64,000 bases of DNA from Streptomyces lunaelactis (GCF_003054555.1 NZ_CP026304.1:6882001-6946000), one strand, 5' to 3'; counted from the stretch's first letter, positions 1-9,419 are shown. Notes: generated from the sequence alone by a model not told the origin. Numbers and translations: made by a program.

Positions 1-523
<523 letters not shown>

Positions 524-688
524 CGTGACTCCATCTGTCGGGCGGGGCCGCCTTCGCGGTCTCCGTCGGCGTCGCCTGGCTCGATCTGACCAGCTGCGAG
601 CAGTACGTCTGGTTCTACTTCGTCGGCGCGGTCGCTGCAACGGTCCGCTGTCCACCTCCCCGGCCACGCGGCGCGCCCGGCCGAGGCG

Positions 689-1141
689 TCAGACCAACCA
701 GCGGCCGTCGCGCATCAGCTCGCGGTCGGGCAGCTCGTTCACCTCGCGCCAAGCCTGGATGCGGCGCGGGGAGATGCGGAACCAGCGGTACGGCGTGGCC
801 GGCGCACGCGGGTCGAAGCCGGTGTGGGCGACGAACCGGTCACCCCGCTCCTGCGGCAGCGCGTCGATCTCGAGGACCTCGACTTCGCCCTCGATCATGG
901 ACACGTCGCGGGTGTCGCCCAGCCCCAGCCGAACGGTTCGGGTGGCGGCCAGGTTCCTGCCGGTCGGGCTGTCCGTCGGCGTGGCCACCAGCAGCGCCTC
1001 GCCGTCCCAGTCGAAGGACAGCGGCACCAGATACGGCGCACCGTCCTCCGAGGCACTTGCCACCCACACATCGATGTCGTGGGTGAGCCGATGCTCGGTG
1101 TCGCGACGACGCTGAGCGCGGGAGCGGGGGTCGGCGCTCAT
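689..1141 (-). CDS. Pyridoxamine 5'-phosphate oxidase / flavin split-barrel family protein
   Basis: A 150-residue protein from ATG at 1141. The visible core (HDIDVWVASASEDGAPYLVP, then LVATPTDSPTGRNLAATRTV and VEVLEIDALP) is typical of the PNPOx-like FMN- or F420-binding split barrel, a fold used by small cytoplasmic oxidoreductases with varied substrates. The start overlaps the stop of the upstream VOC gene by four bases (ATGA at 1138-1141), so the two are probably translationally coupled on one mRNA. The family is clear, but the substrate cannot be told from sequence. Confidence 0.75.
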   Translation of the reverse strand: MSADPRSRAQRRRDTEHRLTHDIDVWVASASEDGAPYLVPLSFDWDGEALLVATPTDSPTGRNLAATRTVRLGLGDTRDVSMIEGEVEVLEIDALPQERGDRFVAHTGFDPRAPATPYRWFRISPRRIQAWREVNELPDRELMRDGRWLV

Positions 1142-1500
1142 CGGTCCTGAAGCAGGCCGAGGACATTGCCATCGGGGTCGGTGACGGTCGCCACCAGGCG
1201 GCCGCCACCGACGTCGTGCGCGGGCTCCTTCACGGTGGCACCCGCGGCGGTCACCTCGGCCAGCTTCGCCTCGATGTCCGGCACGTGCCAGTAGGCCACC
1301 GGCGAGGTCATGCTCTGCGGTCCACCGCCCGGCACCAGCCCGATGTGCTGGCCCGCAGCCTCGAAGCCGACGTAGTAGGACTCGTCGGTCTGCGGCGGTA
1401 CGCCGAGCAGTGCTGCGTACACCGCCTTGGCCGTCGCCAGGTCGGACACGGGATGCAGCACGGTCTTGATTCCCTGGGTGGAATTGCCGGTCATGGTCAC
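1138..1500 (-). CDS. VOC (glyoxalase/bleomycin-resistance fold) family protein
   Basis: A 120-residue single-domain protein. It has the paired beta-alpha-beta signature of the vicinal oxygen chelate fold: GIKTVLHPVSDLATAKAVYA near the start, the central AYWHVPDIEAKLAEVTAAGA, and the closing VATVTDPDGNVLGLLQDR. Members bind a metal and act as glyoxalases, dioxygenases, epimerases or drug-binding resistance proteins. It is the first gene of a two-gene unit with the flavin-type oxidase (4-bp overlap). The 222 bases upstream (1501-1723) hold no recognised gene and presumably carry the promoter. Confidence 0.8.
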   Translation of the reverse strand: MTMTGNSTQGIKTVLHPVSDLATAKAVYAALLGVPPQTDESYYVGFEAAGQHIGLVPGGGPQSMTSPVAYWHVPDIEAKLAEVTAAGATVKEPAHDVGGGRLVATVTDPDGNVLGLLQDR

Positions 1501-1723
1501 TCCTGAAGTCGTGGGTCACATCACCCCCGGTGGGATTGCCGGGATTGAAGTCGAACGGGAAGCCCGGACATTGCCCTTGGCCGTCATCTCGGTGATGGTG
1601 CGGCGCTCGTCGTCGCCATGGCGGTCACGCTAGCTGCGGCTCGGGGCCGGCGCTTCTCGATTCCTGATCGGTCTGGTCACCTCCCCATCGAATCGAGGAC
1701 CCTGCAACAGTGGATCTTCAGGG

Positions 1724-3619
1724 CTACCGGTCCTGCGAGAGTTCGAGGAGTTCGGCGAAGGTGCCGCCCGCGTGTACGAGGTCGTCGTACCGGCCTTGTT
1801 CGGTAATGCGGCCTTGCTCCATGACCACGATGTGGTCGGCGACCTTCGTGTTCTCGAGCCGGTGCGTGACGACGATCGTGATGCGGTCGCCTGCGATGGC
1901 CTTGATCTCCTCGAAGATCTGGTGTTCGCCGCGGGGGTCCATCTGCGAGGTGGGCTCGTCCAGGATCAGCAGGGGCGGGCGTCGGTAGAGGGCCCTGGAG
2001 CAGGCCAGGCGCTGCCACTGTCCTCCGGACAGTTCCGCCCCGCCGAACACTTCCCGGGCGAGGAGGGTGTCGAGGCCGTTCGACAGGTCCTCCACGGCTT
2101 CTCGCATGCCGACCGCGTCGACCGCTTCCCACACCGGCCCGTCGTCGAGGGTGCGGGGTTGTCCCAGCGTCACGTTCTCGCGGACCCTTAGCGGCCATTG
2201 CGCGAAGATCTGCGGGACCAGCCCGGTGCAGGCCCAGACGGTGGCCGGGTCCACTGAGGCGAGATCATCACTGTTCCAGGTCACCCGGCCCTTGTCGGCG
2301 AGGTAGATCCCGGTGATCAGCCGGGTGAGGGTCGACTTGCCTGAGCCGTTCACCCCGACGATCGCGAGGATTTCCCCGCGCCGCAGCGTCAGGGAGACGC
2401 CGTCGACGGCCGGCTTGTCCTTCCCCGGGTACTGGTAGGTGACCTCCTCCAGCCGGATCTCCTCCACCGGCGCACTCACTGCCAGTTTGCCGCGCTTGGG
2501 CGCCCGCTCGTCGGCGTCGTCGAGAAACGCCTGCATGTCGCTCAGGTAGAGGCTCGTGTGGAACACCGCGGCCCCGTTGATGATGACCTGTGACAGTGCG
2601 GCCAGTGTTGCCTGGACGGCGACGACCGCCGTGGCTGCGATGGCGAGTGCGACCCGGCCGGTCACGGCCAGCCAGGCGAGGGCCACCCACGTGGCGACCA
2701 GGAACACCCCGCCCACGAGCGAGGACACCAACGCGATCCGCAGCGTCCGAGGGGCCGCGGCCAGCGTGCGCTCGTCGACTCGCTCGGACAGGGACCGGTA
2801 CCAGTACAGCAGGTAGTCCGTCATGCCGTTGGCGCGGACCTCATCGGCGTATTTGGGGGTCGTCGACCACCACCGCATCATGCCCCGCACATTGCGGTCG
2901 GCGATGTTCGCGTAGTGGATCTCGTAGTCGACCCGGGCGGTGAGCACCGCGCCGACGCCGGCCGGGAGCACTGCAAGGAGAAGCAGAGGCAGCATCAGCG
3001 GATTCAGGACCGACAGGACGCCACTGGCCGTGACCATCCTGACCAGGGCCGACATGAAGCGCTGGGCGTCGATCACCATGACATGCGTGCGAAGCACCCC
3101 CATCTCCGCGGCCTCCTGCCGGTCCGCGAACCCGTCCACCGCATAGGCCGACGCCTCGACGCGGCAGACCGCCTCAACCAGGGCGGTGTCCGTCACCGTC
3201 GTCAGCTTGGGCGTGATCCGCCGCTCGGCGTACGTGGCCAGGGCGCCCGCGCCGCGGCTGAGGGCGGTCGCACCGGCCACGACGAGGAGGGCGGGCAGCG
3301 CCTGGTGCAACCGGTCAGAGACGGCACCGCCTCCGAGAATCGGACGCATCGCCTTGGCGGTGGCGGTCAGCAGCACCGCGGCTGCCACACCGGTGGCCAA
3401 CTGGCAGACCAGCAGCAGCAGGACGGCCCGGCGGTCGATGTCCCAGGACATCCTGGCGATCCGGCGCAGGACCGAGGGAAGCTGCGCACACAGCTTACGG
3501 AAGGACACCTCGCCGAGCGGGTTCACGGAGTATTCCCCCGCGTAGGTGATCTCGGCAGGAGGCGGCGGCGGAGGCGGTACGGCTTGCGCGTCCTGGGTAT
3601 CGGCTGAAGTCAACTGCAC
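1724..3619 (-). CDS. ABC exporter, fused permease and ATPase
   Basis: A 631-residue half-transporter. Residues ~60-370 form a hydrophobic membrane domain with about six helices; the remainder is the nucleotide-binding domain, with Walker A (VGVNGSGKST), signature ELSGGQWQRLACSRAL, Walker B (LLILDEPTSQMDP) and a switch His in VVTHRLENTK. Such type IV exporters work as dimers in the membrane and extrude lipids, peptides or drugs. The N-terminus is proline-rich (six prolines in a row). The GTG start at 3619 has an AGGAG unusually close (2 nt), so the true start may differ. It stands alone on its strand. Positions 3620-3899 show no recognisable gene. The substrate is unknown. Confidence 0.85.
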   Translation of the reverse strand: MQLTSADTQDAQAVPPPPPPPAEITYAGEYSVNPLGEVSFRKLCAQLPSVLRRIARMSWDIDRRAVLLLLVCQLATGVAAAVLLTATAKAMRPILGGGAVSDRLHQALPALLVVAGATALSRGAGALATYAERRITPKLTTVTDTALVEAVCRVEASAYAVDGFADRQEAAEMGVLRTHVMVIDAQRFMSALVRMVTASGVLSVLNPLMLPLLLLAVLPAGVGAVLTARVDYEIHYANIADRNVRGMMRWWSTTPKYADEVRANGMTDYLLYWYRSLSERVDERTLAAAPRTLRIALVSSLVGGVFLVATWVALAWLAVTGRVALAIAATAVVAVQATLAALSQVIINGAAVFHTSLYLSDMQAFLDDADERAPKRGKLAVSAPVEEIRLEEVTYQYPGKDKPAVDGVSLTLRRGEILAIVGVNGSGKSTLTRLITGIYLADKGRVTWNSDDLASVDPATVWACTGLVPQIFAQWPLRVRENVTLGQPRTLDDGPVWEAVDAVGMREAVEDLSNGLDTLLAREVFGGAELSGGQWQRLACSRALYRRPPLLILDEPTSQMDPRGEHQIFEEIKAIAGDRITIVVTHRLENTKVADHIVVMEQGRITEQGRYDDLVHAGGTFAELLELSQDR

Positions 3620-3899
3620 ATCTCCTGCACGGTCGTTGTCATCGGTTCGGTGCCACCGGGGTCAACGACGAGGGCAGCGATATCGAACACACGTGTTTGA
3701 GCCGGAGTGGATTCCGCATGAGGGCGCGGGACGGGCAAGGTGCGCGGTGCAACCACCGTTGGGGCGTAGGGGGCGACCTCTGACCCGTCGGTGGCCGAAA
3801 CGCCGAGGCTCGGCAAGGGGACAGGCAGCCGGTGATGTTCGACGGACCCTTGGCGGTCGGCCGGTCCACGACCCGGTGCGCTGCGGAGTCCCGGGCGGC

Positions 3900-5066
3900 T
3901 CAGTGAACCGGTAGGGAATCCGTTGGCCGCGATGCGGGCGGAGTGATGCCGGAGAGGTCGTGCGCAGCGACACTGTTGCGGTCGCAGACCGACCGGCCGA
4001 GGGCGTGCTGCGGCCAGAGGCCCGCCGCCACATGTCTGCTGCGCTCGCTCCATTCCCGGGCCGGTCCACTGCTGGTTTTGTAGTAGTTGAGGGCGTAGCC
4101 GCCCGTGTGGATCCGCAGCAGACAGAAGCCGCCGGGGTACTCCTTCACGGCACTGACCTCCTGCAGCGTGACGTGCCGCGCCTGCGGAAGGACGGTGCGC
4201 TTGTTGCGGTGGGTGTGACCCGCGTGGTGGAGGAAGACGCCGGGGGCGGCGGCGTAGGAGTCGAGGATCGTACGCGCCTGGCGGCGGTTGAGGCGCTGCC
4301 CGCTCATCACGGGGAACAGGGAGTTGCGTACGGTCAGCGGATGGTGCCCGAAGACCACGGTGGGCTGCTCCTTGTGCTCCCTCAACTGGGCTCGAAACCA
4401 TGACAGTTGGTCGGGTGAGAGTCCGCCCGCGTCGCCGCCGTTCCCCCTCTTCTCGTACGTGTCCAGTCCGACGATCCGCAGACCACCGAGGTCACGGGCG
4501 AAGTACGCGGGCCTGTCGCCGCCGAGGAAGCCGTCCCGGAAGCCGTCACCGAACCCTCCATGGCTGTTGTGGGGCCTGGGCCGGTCATGGTTTCCGCGTA
4601 CGGCGAAGTAGTCCTGCCCATGGGTGCCGAACCCGTCCAGGATCCGCTTGGCCTCGGTCAGATCCCGCGGCGCGCCACCGGCCGAGATGTCCCCCGCGGC
4701 CAGCAGACGGTGGGCTCCGCGTCGGTGTGCCTCGTCGACCAGGGCCCTGCCCATGATTTCCGGATACGGGGCGAGGCCGAGCCGCTGCGAGACACCGCGC
4801 AGCAGCGGGACACCGGCCACCAGCCCGGCGGTGGTCTCACCGAGGTGCAGGTCGTTGCAGAGCGCGATCGACAGCAGATGGCGGCCCGGCGGTGGCTGCG
4901 GCGTCGTGAACGAGTAGGGGCCGCCGCGCGAGCCGAACCCGTGGAGGGAGGTTCCCACGGCGTTGCCCTTCACGAGGTGTAGTGGTGTGGGCGTGGCCGC
5001 CGAACCCCGGGAGCGGGCCTGGTAGTAGTAGATCTGGCCGGGTTCCAGATCGGTCAGCTCCACATA
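3900..5066 (-). pseudogene. Metallophosphoesterase, 3' part (gene split by IS3 element)
   Basis: This is the C-terminal ~388 codons of a calcineurin-like metallophosphoesterase. The visible metal-site motifs are NDLHLGE, AAGDISAGG, VRGNHDRPR, VVFGHHPLTV and HHAGHTHRNK, which make a full set. The reading begins inside a fibronectin-type beta domain (VELTDLEPGQIYYYQARSRG) that has no start of its own. The missing front half lies beyond the insertion sequence, at 6360-6689, in the matching frame. Removing the IS and one 3-bp duplication joins HTAYH directly to YVELTD. An internal GTG at 5063 could start a shortened protein, but it would lack most of the N-terminal domain. Confidence 0.85.
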
Positions 5067-5095
5067 GTGTGAGGGGCCACGAAGTTTCCGGACAG
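5067..5095. repeat. IS3 left terminal inverted repeat plus target duplication
   Basis: GTG at 5067-5069 is one copy of the 3-bp target duplication. The left inverted repeat follows at 5070-5095, starting TGAGGGGCC. Confidence 0.9.
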
Positions 5096-5135
5096 GGACC
5101 CAATAGGGTTGTCCTGAACAGGAAACGAGGAAGAA

Positions 5136-5426
5136 GTGGCGCCACCCAGCAAGTACTCGCCGGAGTTCCGCGAGGAAGCCGTCCAGATCGCGTTGAGGTC
5201 AAGCAAGACGATCTCCGAAGTCGCCCGGGAGCTTGAGCTGAACCCGGAGACGCTACGCGGCTGGGTCAAGAAGCACCAGAAGCAGCAGGAACCGGCTCCC
5301 GACGCGGAACTGACGGTGAACGAGCGGGCGCGTCTGAAGGAACTCGAACGACGCAACCGCGAGCTGGAGATGGAAGTTACCTTCCTGAAAAAAGCCGCAG
5401 CGTACTTCGCGAAGGATCCCCGGTAG
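5136..5426 (+). CDS. IS3-family transposase OrfA
   Basis: A 96-residue DNA-binding subunit. A helix-turn-helix (YSPEFREEAVQIALRS, then ISEVARELELNPETLRGWVK) is followed by a heptad-rich leucine-zipper-like helix (ARLKELERRNRELEMEVTFL), the usual OrfA layout. Near its end is an A6G run (5388-5394, within CTGAAAAAAGCC). OrfB is open in the -1 frame across this site, so an OrfAB fusion transposase can be made by -1 frameshifting, as is known for the IS3 family. A weak GAGGAAGAA-like ribosome site precedes the start. The ORF is intact. Confidence 0.9.
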   Translation: MAPPSKYSPEFREEAVQIALRSSKTISEVARELELNPETLRGWVKKHQKQQEPAPDAELTVNERARLKELERRNRELEMEVTFLKKAAAYFAKDPR

Positions 5427-5452
5427 CAAGCAAGTACGAGTTCATCGACGAG

Positions 5453-6316
5453 ATGCGGCTCGACACCGAGGAGTACGCATACAGCGTCGAGTTCATGTGC
5501 GGCCGACTCGGCGTATCCAGATCCGGCTACTACGACTGGCGATCCCGCCCGGAATCCGCGACGGCCCAACGGCGCGACGAACTGAAACTGCTCATCGAGA
5601 AAGCCTTCGACATGTCCGACGGCACCTACGGCCACCGGCGCATCCAGGCACAGCTGGACCGCTGGGACATCACCACCGGCCTGGAACTGGTCCGCCGGCT
5701 CATGCGCGAGCTGGGCCTTGAGCCCTGCCAGCCGCGGCCGAAGAGGTTCAGCCTCACCCAGGCCACAGTCGGCCAGGTGCCGGACCTCGTCGGCCGCAAC
5801 TTCACCGCTGACACACCCGGCGAAAAACTCGTCGGCGACATTACCTACATCGCGACCGGGGAAGGCTGGCTGTACCTCGCAACGGTCATCGACTGCTGCA
5901 CGAAGGAAGTCATCGGTTACGCGATGGACGACCACTACCAAACCCCACTGATATCCAGGGCGATCCGCAACGCGGCACGGAACAGGAACCTCTCGGCCGG
6001 CGCGATATTTCACTCCGACCGCGGAAGCAACTACATGTCAGCCGAATTCGGGAAGACGCTCGACCGGTTCGGGCTCCGCAGATCTTCCGGCCGCACCGGG
6101 ATCTGTTTCGACAACGCCATGGCCGAATCATTCTTCGGCTCCCTGAAGAACGAGCGTGTATCAAGGGTGACTTACCTGACCCGCGAGGCCGCCCGGCAGG
6201 ACATCACTCGCTACATCGAATTCTGGTATAATCGCAAACGCCTCCACTCGGCGGTGGGTTACCGCCCTCCACGCGAAGTCCACGCCGAATACGAGAAGTT
6301 GCGAATCGCCGCGTGA
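5453..6316 (+). CDS. IS3-family transposase OrfB (DDE integrase)
   Basis: A 287-residue catalytic subunit from ATG at 5453. The frame stays open upstream across the A6G slip site at ~5390, so the natural product is probably an OrfAB fusion. An N-terminal HTH_21-like segment (RLGVSRSGYYDW, DGTYGHRRIQAQL) precedes the rve core. The acidic triad is visible as VGDITYIATGEGW, FHSDRGSNYMS and NAMAESFFGSLKNE. The usual ending FWYNRKRLHSAVGYRPP is present. No residue is missing, so it may be active. Confidence 0.92.
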   Translation: MRLDTEEYAYSVEFMCGRLGVSRSGYYDWRSRPESATAQRRDELKLLIEKAFDMSDGTYGHRRIQAQLDRWDITTGLELVRRLMRELGLEPCQPRPKRFSLTQATVGQVPDLVGRNFTADTPGEKLVGDITYIATGEGWLYLATVIDCCTKEVIGYAMDDHYQTPLISRAIRNAARNRNLSAGAIFHSDRGSNYMSAEFGKTLDRFGLRRSSGRTGICFDNAMAESFFGSLKNERVSRVTYLTREAARQDITRYIEFWYNRKRLHSAVGYRPPREVHAEYEKLRIAA

Positions 6317-6333
6317 AATAGACGGTCAGACAC

Positions 6334-6362
6334 CTGTCCGGAAAACGCGAGGCCCCTCAGTG
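6334..6362. repeat. IS3 right terminal inverted repeat plus target duplication
   Basis: The right inverted repeat occupies 6334-6359 and ends GGCCCCTCA. The second GTG copy of the target duplication follows at 6360-6362. Confidence 0.9.
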
Positions 6363-6689
6363 GTAGGCGGTGTGGCGGCCTTCGGCCGCGGTGCGGTTCA
6401 GCCGGGCGGGGTGGGTTCCGTAGACGACTTCGCCCTCGGTCACGGCGGGGAGCATGCGGCCGAGCCCGTCGTCGCTGCCGGGCACGCCCGTGTACCAGGT
6501 GATGACGGCCCGGTCCTCGGTGAGAGTGACCAGTTCCAGATTGACGGCAGATACGGCGTCGGGATCGCCGAGGTGGCGTGCGGGTGCCGTACTGCGATGG
6601 GCGCCAAGGTGGAGGGCCCGGAGCAGGGCGGGTGCGAGGGTTGCGGCGGATCGCAGGAAGTCGTGGGGAGCGGAGAGGCAGCAGTACAT
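6360..6689 (-). pseudogene. Metallophosphoesterase, 5' part (gene split by IS3 element)
   Basis: 110 codons from ATG at 6689 read into a fibronectin III/purple-acid-phosphatase-like N-terminal domain (AVNLELVTLTEDRAVITWYT, then GEVVYGTHPARLNR). They stop at a TGA supplied by the IS3 end (6357-6359). The last residues, HTAYH, join in frame to YVELTD at 5066 if the IS and one GTG are removed, which would rebuild a protein of about 498 residues. The fragment has no catalytic residues. The frame is open further upstream to ~6807, so the real start is not certain. Confidence 0.82.
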
Positions 6690-6977
6690 GCCTGGTTCGT
6701 GCCCACGGGTGGTGAACGGCAGCAGTGCGGCCGGCGGCGAGGACTTGAAACGACGGCGTGGTCGAAGCCTCGACTGTGCTTCACCAAAGGCGGGGACGGG
6801 GAATCACACTCTGAAGGGTGCTCGGCATGAACCCACGGTTGCCCTAAATGAGTTGACTGGCGATGTCCCGGAGCGTTCATATTGCCGTCGGCCGGCGACC
6901 ATCGGCGGTCCAGTTACCTTCACGCAGGCGTGTCGACTGTCGCGTGGTGGAATCGCCCCAGTACTGGAGGGTGCCTC

Positions 6978-7877
6978 ATGCGCGCTCGCAAGATGCACGC
7001 TGAGGAGTTGGACATCGACGTATCTCTCGTGCGTCGGCTGATCACTGCGCAGTTTCCGCAGTGGGCGGGCCTTTCCGTCACTCTGGTCGACTCCGCCGGC
7101 ACATCCAATGCCATGTATCGGCTCGGCGAGGACATGGTCGTGCGGCTCCCCCGCATCGCGGGGGCCGCCAACGATGTGGAGAAGGAGCACCAGTGGCTGC
7201 CGCGGCTTGCCCCGCGGCTTCCCGTTGCCATTCCCGTACCGCTGGGCAAGGGAAGGCCTGCTGAGGGCTATCCCTGGCACTGGTCCGTCTACCGCTGGCT
7301 CGAGGGCGAGAATCCGGCTGTCGAGCGCATCGCGGAACCCGGATTGCTCGCAAGGGACCTGGCGGAGTTCGTCGCCGCGTTGCACCGGATCGATCCCGCG
7401 GACGGGCCTCCCTCCTACCGCAGCGAGCGCTTGGCGATGCGAGACGCCGCGACGCGCCACGCGATCGAGGAACTGCACGGAATCGTCGACACCGACGCGG
7501 CGACCGCCGCCTGGGACGCAGCCCTGCAGGCTCCCGCGCGGCCCGGCCCGGCGGTCTGGGTCCACGCGGACCTGCAACCGGGAAATCTGCTGATCGTCCG
7601 TGGGCGGCTCAGCGCCGTCATCGACTTCGGGTGCCTGGGCGTGAGCGATCCCGCCGTCGACCTGATTGCGGCGTGGTACCTGCTGCCGGCCGACGCGCGC
7701 GGAGTCTTCCGCGCCGCTCTGGAGGTCGATGACGCGGCCTGGGCGCGAGGCCGCGGCTGGGCTCTGTCGATCGCGCTCGACGAACTGCGTTACTACCGAG
7801 ACACGAACCCGGTCATGGCAGCCATCGCACGACACGTCATCCACGAAGTCGTCACCGATCACGAGCACGCCGCATGA
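6978..7877 (+). CDS. Aminoglycoside/macrolide phosphotransferase (APH) family kinase
   Basis: A 299-residue soluble kinase. ATG 6978 has a good ribosome site (GGAGG at 6966-6970). The N-lobe contains DSAGTSNAMYRLGEDMVVRL. The C-lobe has the catalytic loop WVHADLQPGNLL (Brenner-type HxDxxxxN) and the metal-binding VIDFGCLGVSDP, both intact. APH-family enzymes phosphorylate hydroxyls of aminoglycosides or macrolides, but most genomic members have small-molecule substrates that are unknown. It stands alone between the split phosphoesterase and recombinase debris, so context does not point to a substrate. It is more than 8 kb from the polyketide genes, so I do not call it self-resistance. Confidence 0.85.
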   Translation: MRARKMHAEELDIDVSLVRRLITAQFPQWAGLSVTLVDSAGTSNAMYRLGEDMVVRLPRIAGAANDVEKEHQWLPRLAPRLPVAIPVPLGKGRPAEGYPWHWSVYRWLEGENPAVERIAEPGLLARDLAEFVAALHRIDPADGPPSYRSERLAMRDAATRHAIEELHGIVDTDAATAAWDAALQAPARPGPAVWVHADLQPGNLLIVRGRLSAVIDFGCLGVSDPAVDLIAAWYLLPADARGVFRAALEVDDAAWARGRGWALSIALDELRYYRDTNPVMAAIARHVIHEVVTDHEHAA

Positions 7878-7946
7878 CACCAGCCTGAAGGAGTACCCAG
7901 TGCAATCGGGCGGTCCAGCCCGGCCGCAGCTCGCCCGACTGCTGGT

Positions 7947-8152
7947 TCAGGGACAGCGCGAATCGTCTTCGGCGGCCGAGGTGGCGACGGCGGACGTATA
8001 GCGGAGGCTGGTCTTGGCGCCGAGGGAGAAGACGTGCGCGAGGTGCAGCGGATCGGCACCGCCGGCGAGGGCTTATTCGAGGATCCGGTCCTGCCGCAGC
8101 CGGTCGATGCCCACCGGCAGCTTCTCGACCGGTTCGTCCATCCAGAACGCGG
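7947..8152 (-). pseudogene. Remnant of recombinase/integrase-like C-terminus (in-frame stop)
   Basis: The minus strand reads VGIDRLRQDRILE, then a stop codon at ~8075, then ALAGGADPLHLAHVFSLG and AKTSLRYTSAVA, ending at TGA 7947. The pattern RLRQDRIL..A...DPLHL..VFG...TA.RY is one I associate with the C-terminus of Streptomyces integrase-like proteins. Frames upstream of ~8155 are shifted. It is therefore a short decayed tail, not a gene. The family assignment is from memory of the motif and is tentative. Confidence 0.4.
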
Positions 8153-8326
8153 CAGTGCGTCTCCCCTACGGAGAACGCGCGCGCAACGACCTCGGTCCTG
8201 ATCGAGGAGGTCACCGGACGGCTGGGGCATCGGCGGGAATGTGGCCGACAGTGCCTCGCCATAGGCCGGTTGACCGATGCCGTCACAGCAGCGCTCGGAC
8301 AACATCGGTACTGCAACTCGCCCGAT

Positions 8327-8366
8327 CGTCAGCTCGTCAGCTCGTTGGCTCGTTGGCTCGTTGGCT
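8327..8366. repeat. Tandem 8-bp repeats, five units
   Basis: Five head-to-tail octamers: CGTCAGCT twice (8327-8342), then CGTTGGCT three times (8343-8366). They end 135 bases before the DeoR start. They may be a slippage tract or clustered operator half-sites. Apart from these and the recombinase remnant, 7878-8500 holds nothing else I recognise. Confidence 0.85.
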
Positions 8367-8500
8367 CACGAGTGCCTCTGGGGCGTGAGCCACCCGCACC
8401 TTGTTCAGCCACCAGAAGACACCAATGCGGCCTGCCGAGGACCTACGGATGGCTCGCGACCAGCGACCGTGCCGTCCACAGGACGGGGGAGGGGAAGACC

Positions 8501-9262
8501 CTGAACGCCGACAAACGCCGACGAGAAGCTCTGATGGTCGCGCGTCGGGACGGATCGGTGGACGTCGCCACCCTGGCGGCGGACTTGTCCGTCTCCCCGG
8601 AGACCGTGCGCCGCGACCTGCGGGTACTGGCGGCTCTCGGTCTGGTGCGGCGTACGCATGGTGGCGCCCACCCTGTCGAGAGCGCCGGATTCGAGACGAC
8701 CCTGGCCACTCGTGCCACCCGGCATGTACCGCAGAAGACCCGGATTGCGGCGGCGGCGGCCGAACTGCTCGGGGAAGCCGTGACCGTCTTCATCGACGAG
8801 GGCTTCACCCCACAACTGATCGCGCAGGCGCTGCCGCAGGACCGGCGGCTGACCATCGTCACCACATCCCTCACCACCGCAGCCGTCATGGCCGAGCGCG
8901 ACCACGCGCAGGTACTGCTGCTGGGCGGTCGAGTTCGGGGCACGACAATGGCCACGGTGGATCAATGGGCGAAAGAAATGCTGGCCGGCTTCGTGATCGA
9001 CCTGGCGTACGTGGGTGCGAACGGCATCTCCCGTGAGCATGGGCTGACCACGCCCGATCCGGCGGTCGGCCAGGTCAAGGCGCAGGCCGTGAAGTCGGCC
9101 CGGCGCCGGATACTCGTCGGGATCCACACCAAGTTCGGCGCGGTGAGTTTCTGCCGGTTCGCCGAGGTGCGGGAGCTCGAAGCCATCATCACCGATACCT
9201 CGCTGTCCGCCACGGAGGCCCAGCGCTATTCGCTGCTGGGCCCTCAGGTCATCCGGGTGTGA
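8501..9262 (+). CDS. DeoR-family transcriptional regulator
   Basis: About 253 residues. The N-terminal winged helix (DGSVDVATLAADLSVSPETV, RRDLRVLAALGLVRRTHGGA) is a textbook DeoR domain. The remainder is the phosphosugar-binding sensor domain (ATRHVPQKTRIAAAAAEL, FIDEGFTPQLIAQAL, LLLGGRVRGTTMATVDQWA, DLAYVGANGISREHG). Homologues bind a sugar phosphate and repress nearby sugar genes. No ATG fits the family's N-terminus. I chose CTG at 8501 because the GGGGGAGGGG ribosome site (8485-8494) ends 6 nt before it and the protein then begins LNADKRRREAL. ATG 8534 would cut into the first helix. Tandem octamers lie upstream. No sugar operon is next to it, so its target is unclear. Confidence 0.85.
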   Translation: MNADKRRREALMVARRDGSVDVATLAADLSVSPETVRRDLRVLAALGLVRRTHGGAHPVESAGFETTLATRATRHVPQKTRIAAAAAELLGEAVTVFIDEGFTPQLIAQALPQDRRLTIVTTSLTTAAVMAERDHAQVLLLGGRVRGTTMATVDQWAKEMLAGFVIDLAYVGANGISREHGLTTPDPAVGQVKAQAVKSARRRILVGIHTKFGAVSFCRFAEVRELEAIITDTSLSATEAQRYSLLGPQVIRV

Positions 9263-9392
9263 GCGGCCCGCTCGGGGTTCAGTGACCACCGGGCACGCCG
9301 GAGATCTTCGGACAGTGGGCCGTAGGCCTTCCACACGGTGCGCAGGTGTGCCGAGAGCCGCGGCCAGGGTGTGCCGGATGACGCACGCACAC

Positions 9393-9419
9393 GCCCGCCG
9401 CCGGTCCCCGGCGGCGGGC
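9393..9419. terminator. Strong hairpin between convergent genes
   Basis: Perfect 12-bp arms (9393-9404 and 9408-9419) with a 3-nt loop. It lies between the convergent DeoR and SnoaL-like genes and probably terminates both. There is no T-run, which is common in Streptomyces. Confidence 0.75.

Larger units (their letters stand above)
5070..6359 (+). mobile_element. Complete IS3-family insertion sequence, 1290 bp
   Basis: The element has 26-bp terminal inverted repeats at 5070-5095 and 6334-6359 (22 of 26 positions match). Both begin TGAGGGGCC and end TTTCCGGACAG. It is flanked by a 3-bp direct repeat GTG (5067-5069 and 6360-6362), the usual target duplication size for IS3. It carries an orfA/orfB pair in which orfB is in the -1 frame, and the transposase catalytic residues are intact, so the element looks complete and recently inserted. 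It sits in opposite orientation to the metallophosphoesterase gene it interrupts. Confidence 0.93.

Noticed and set aside
8327..8366. Tandem repeats as a CRISPR array
   Set aside because: The units are 8 bp with no spacers, and there are no cas genes.
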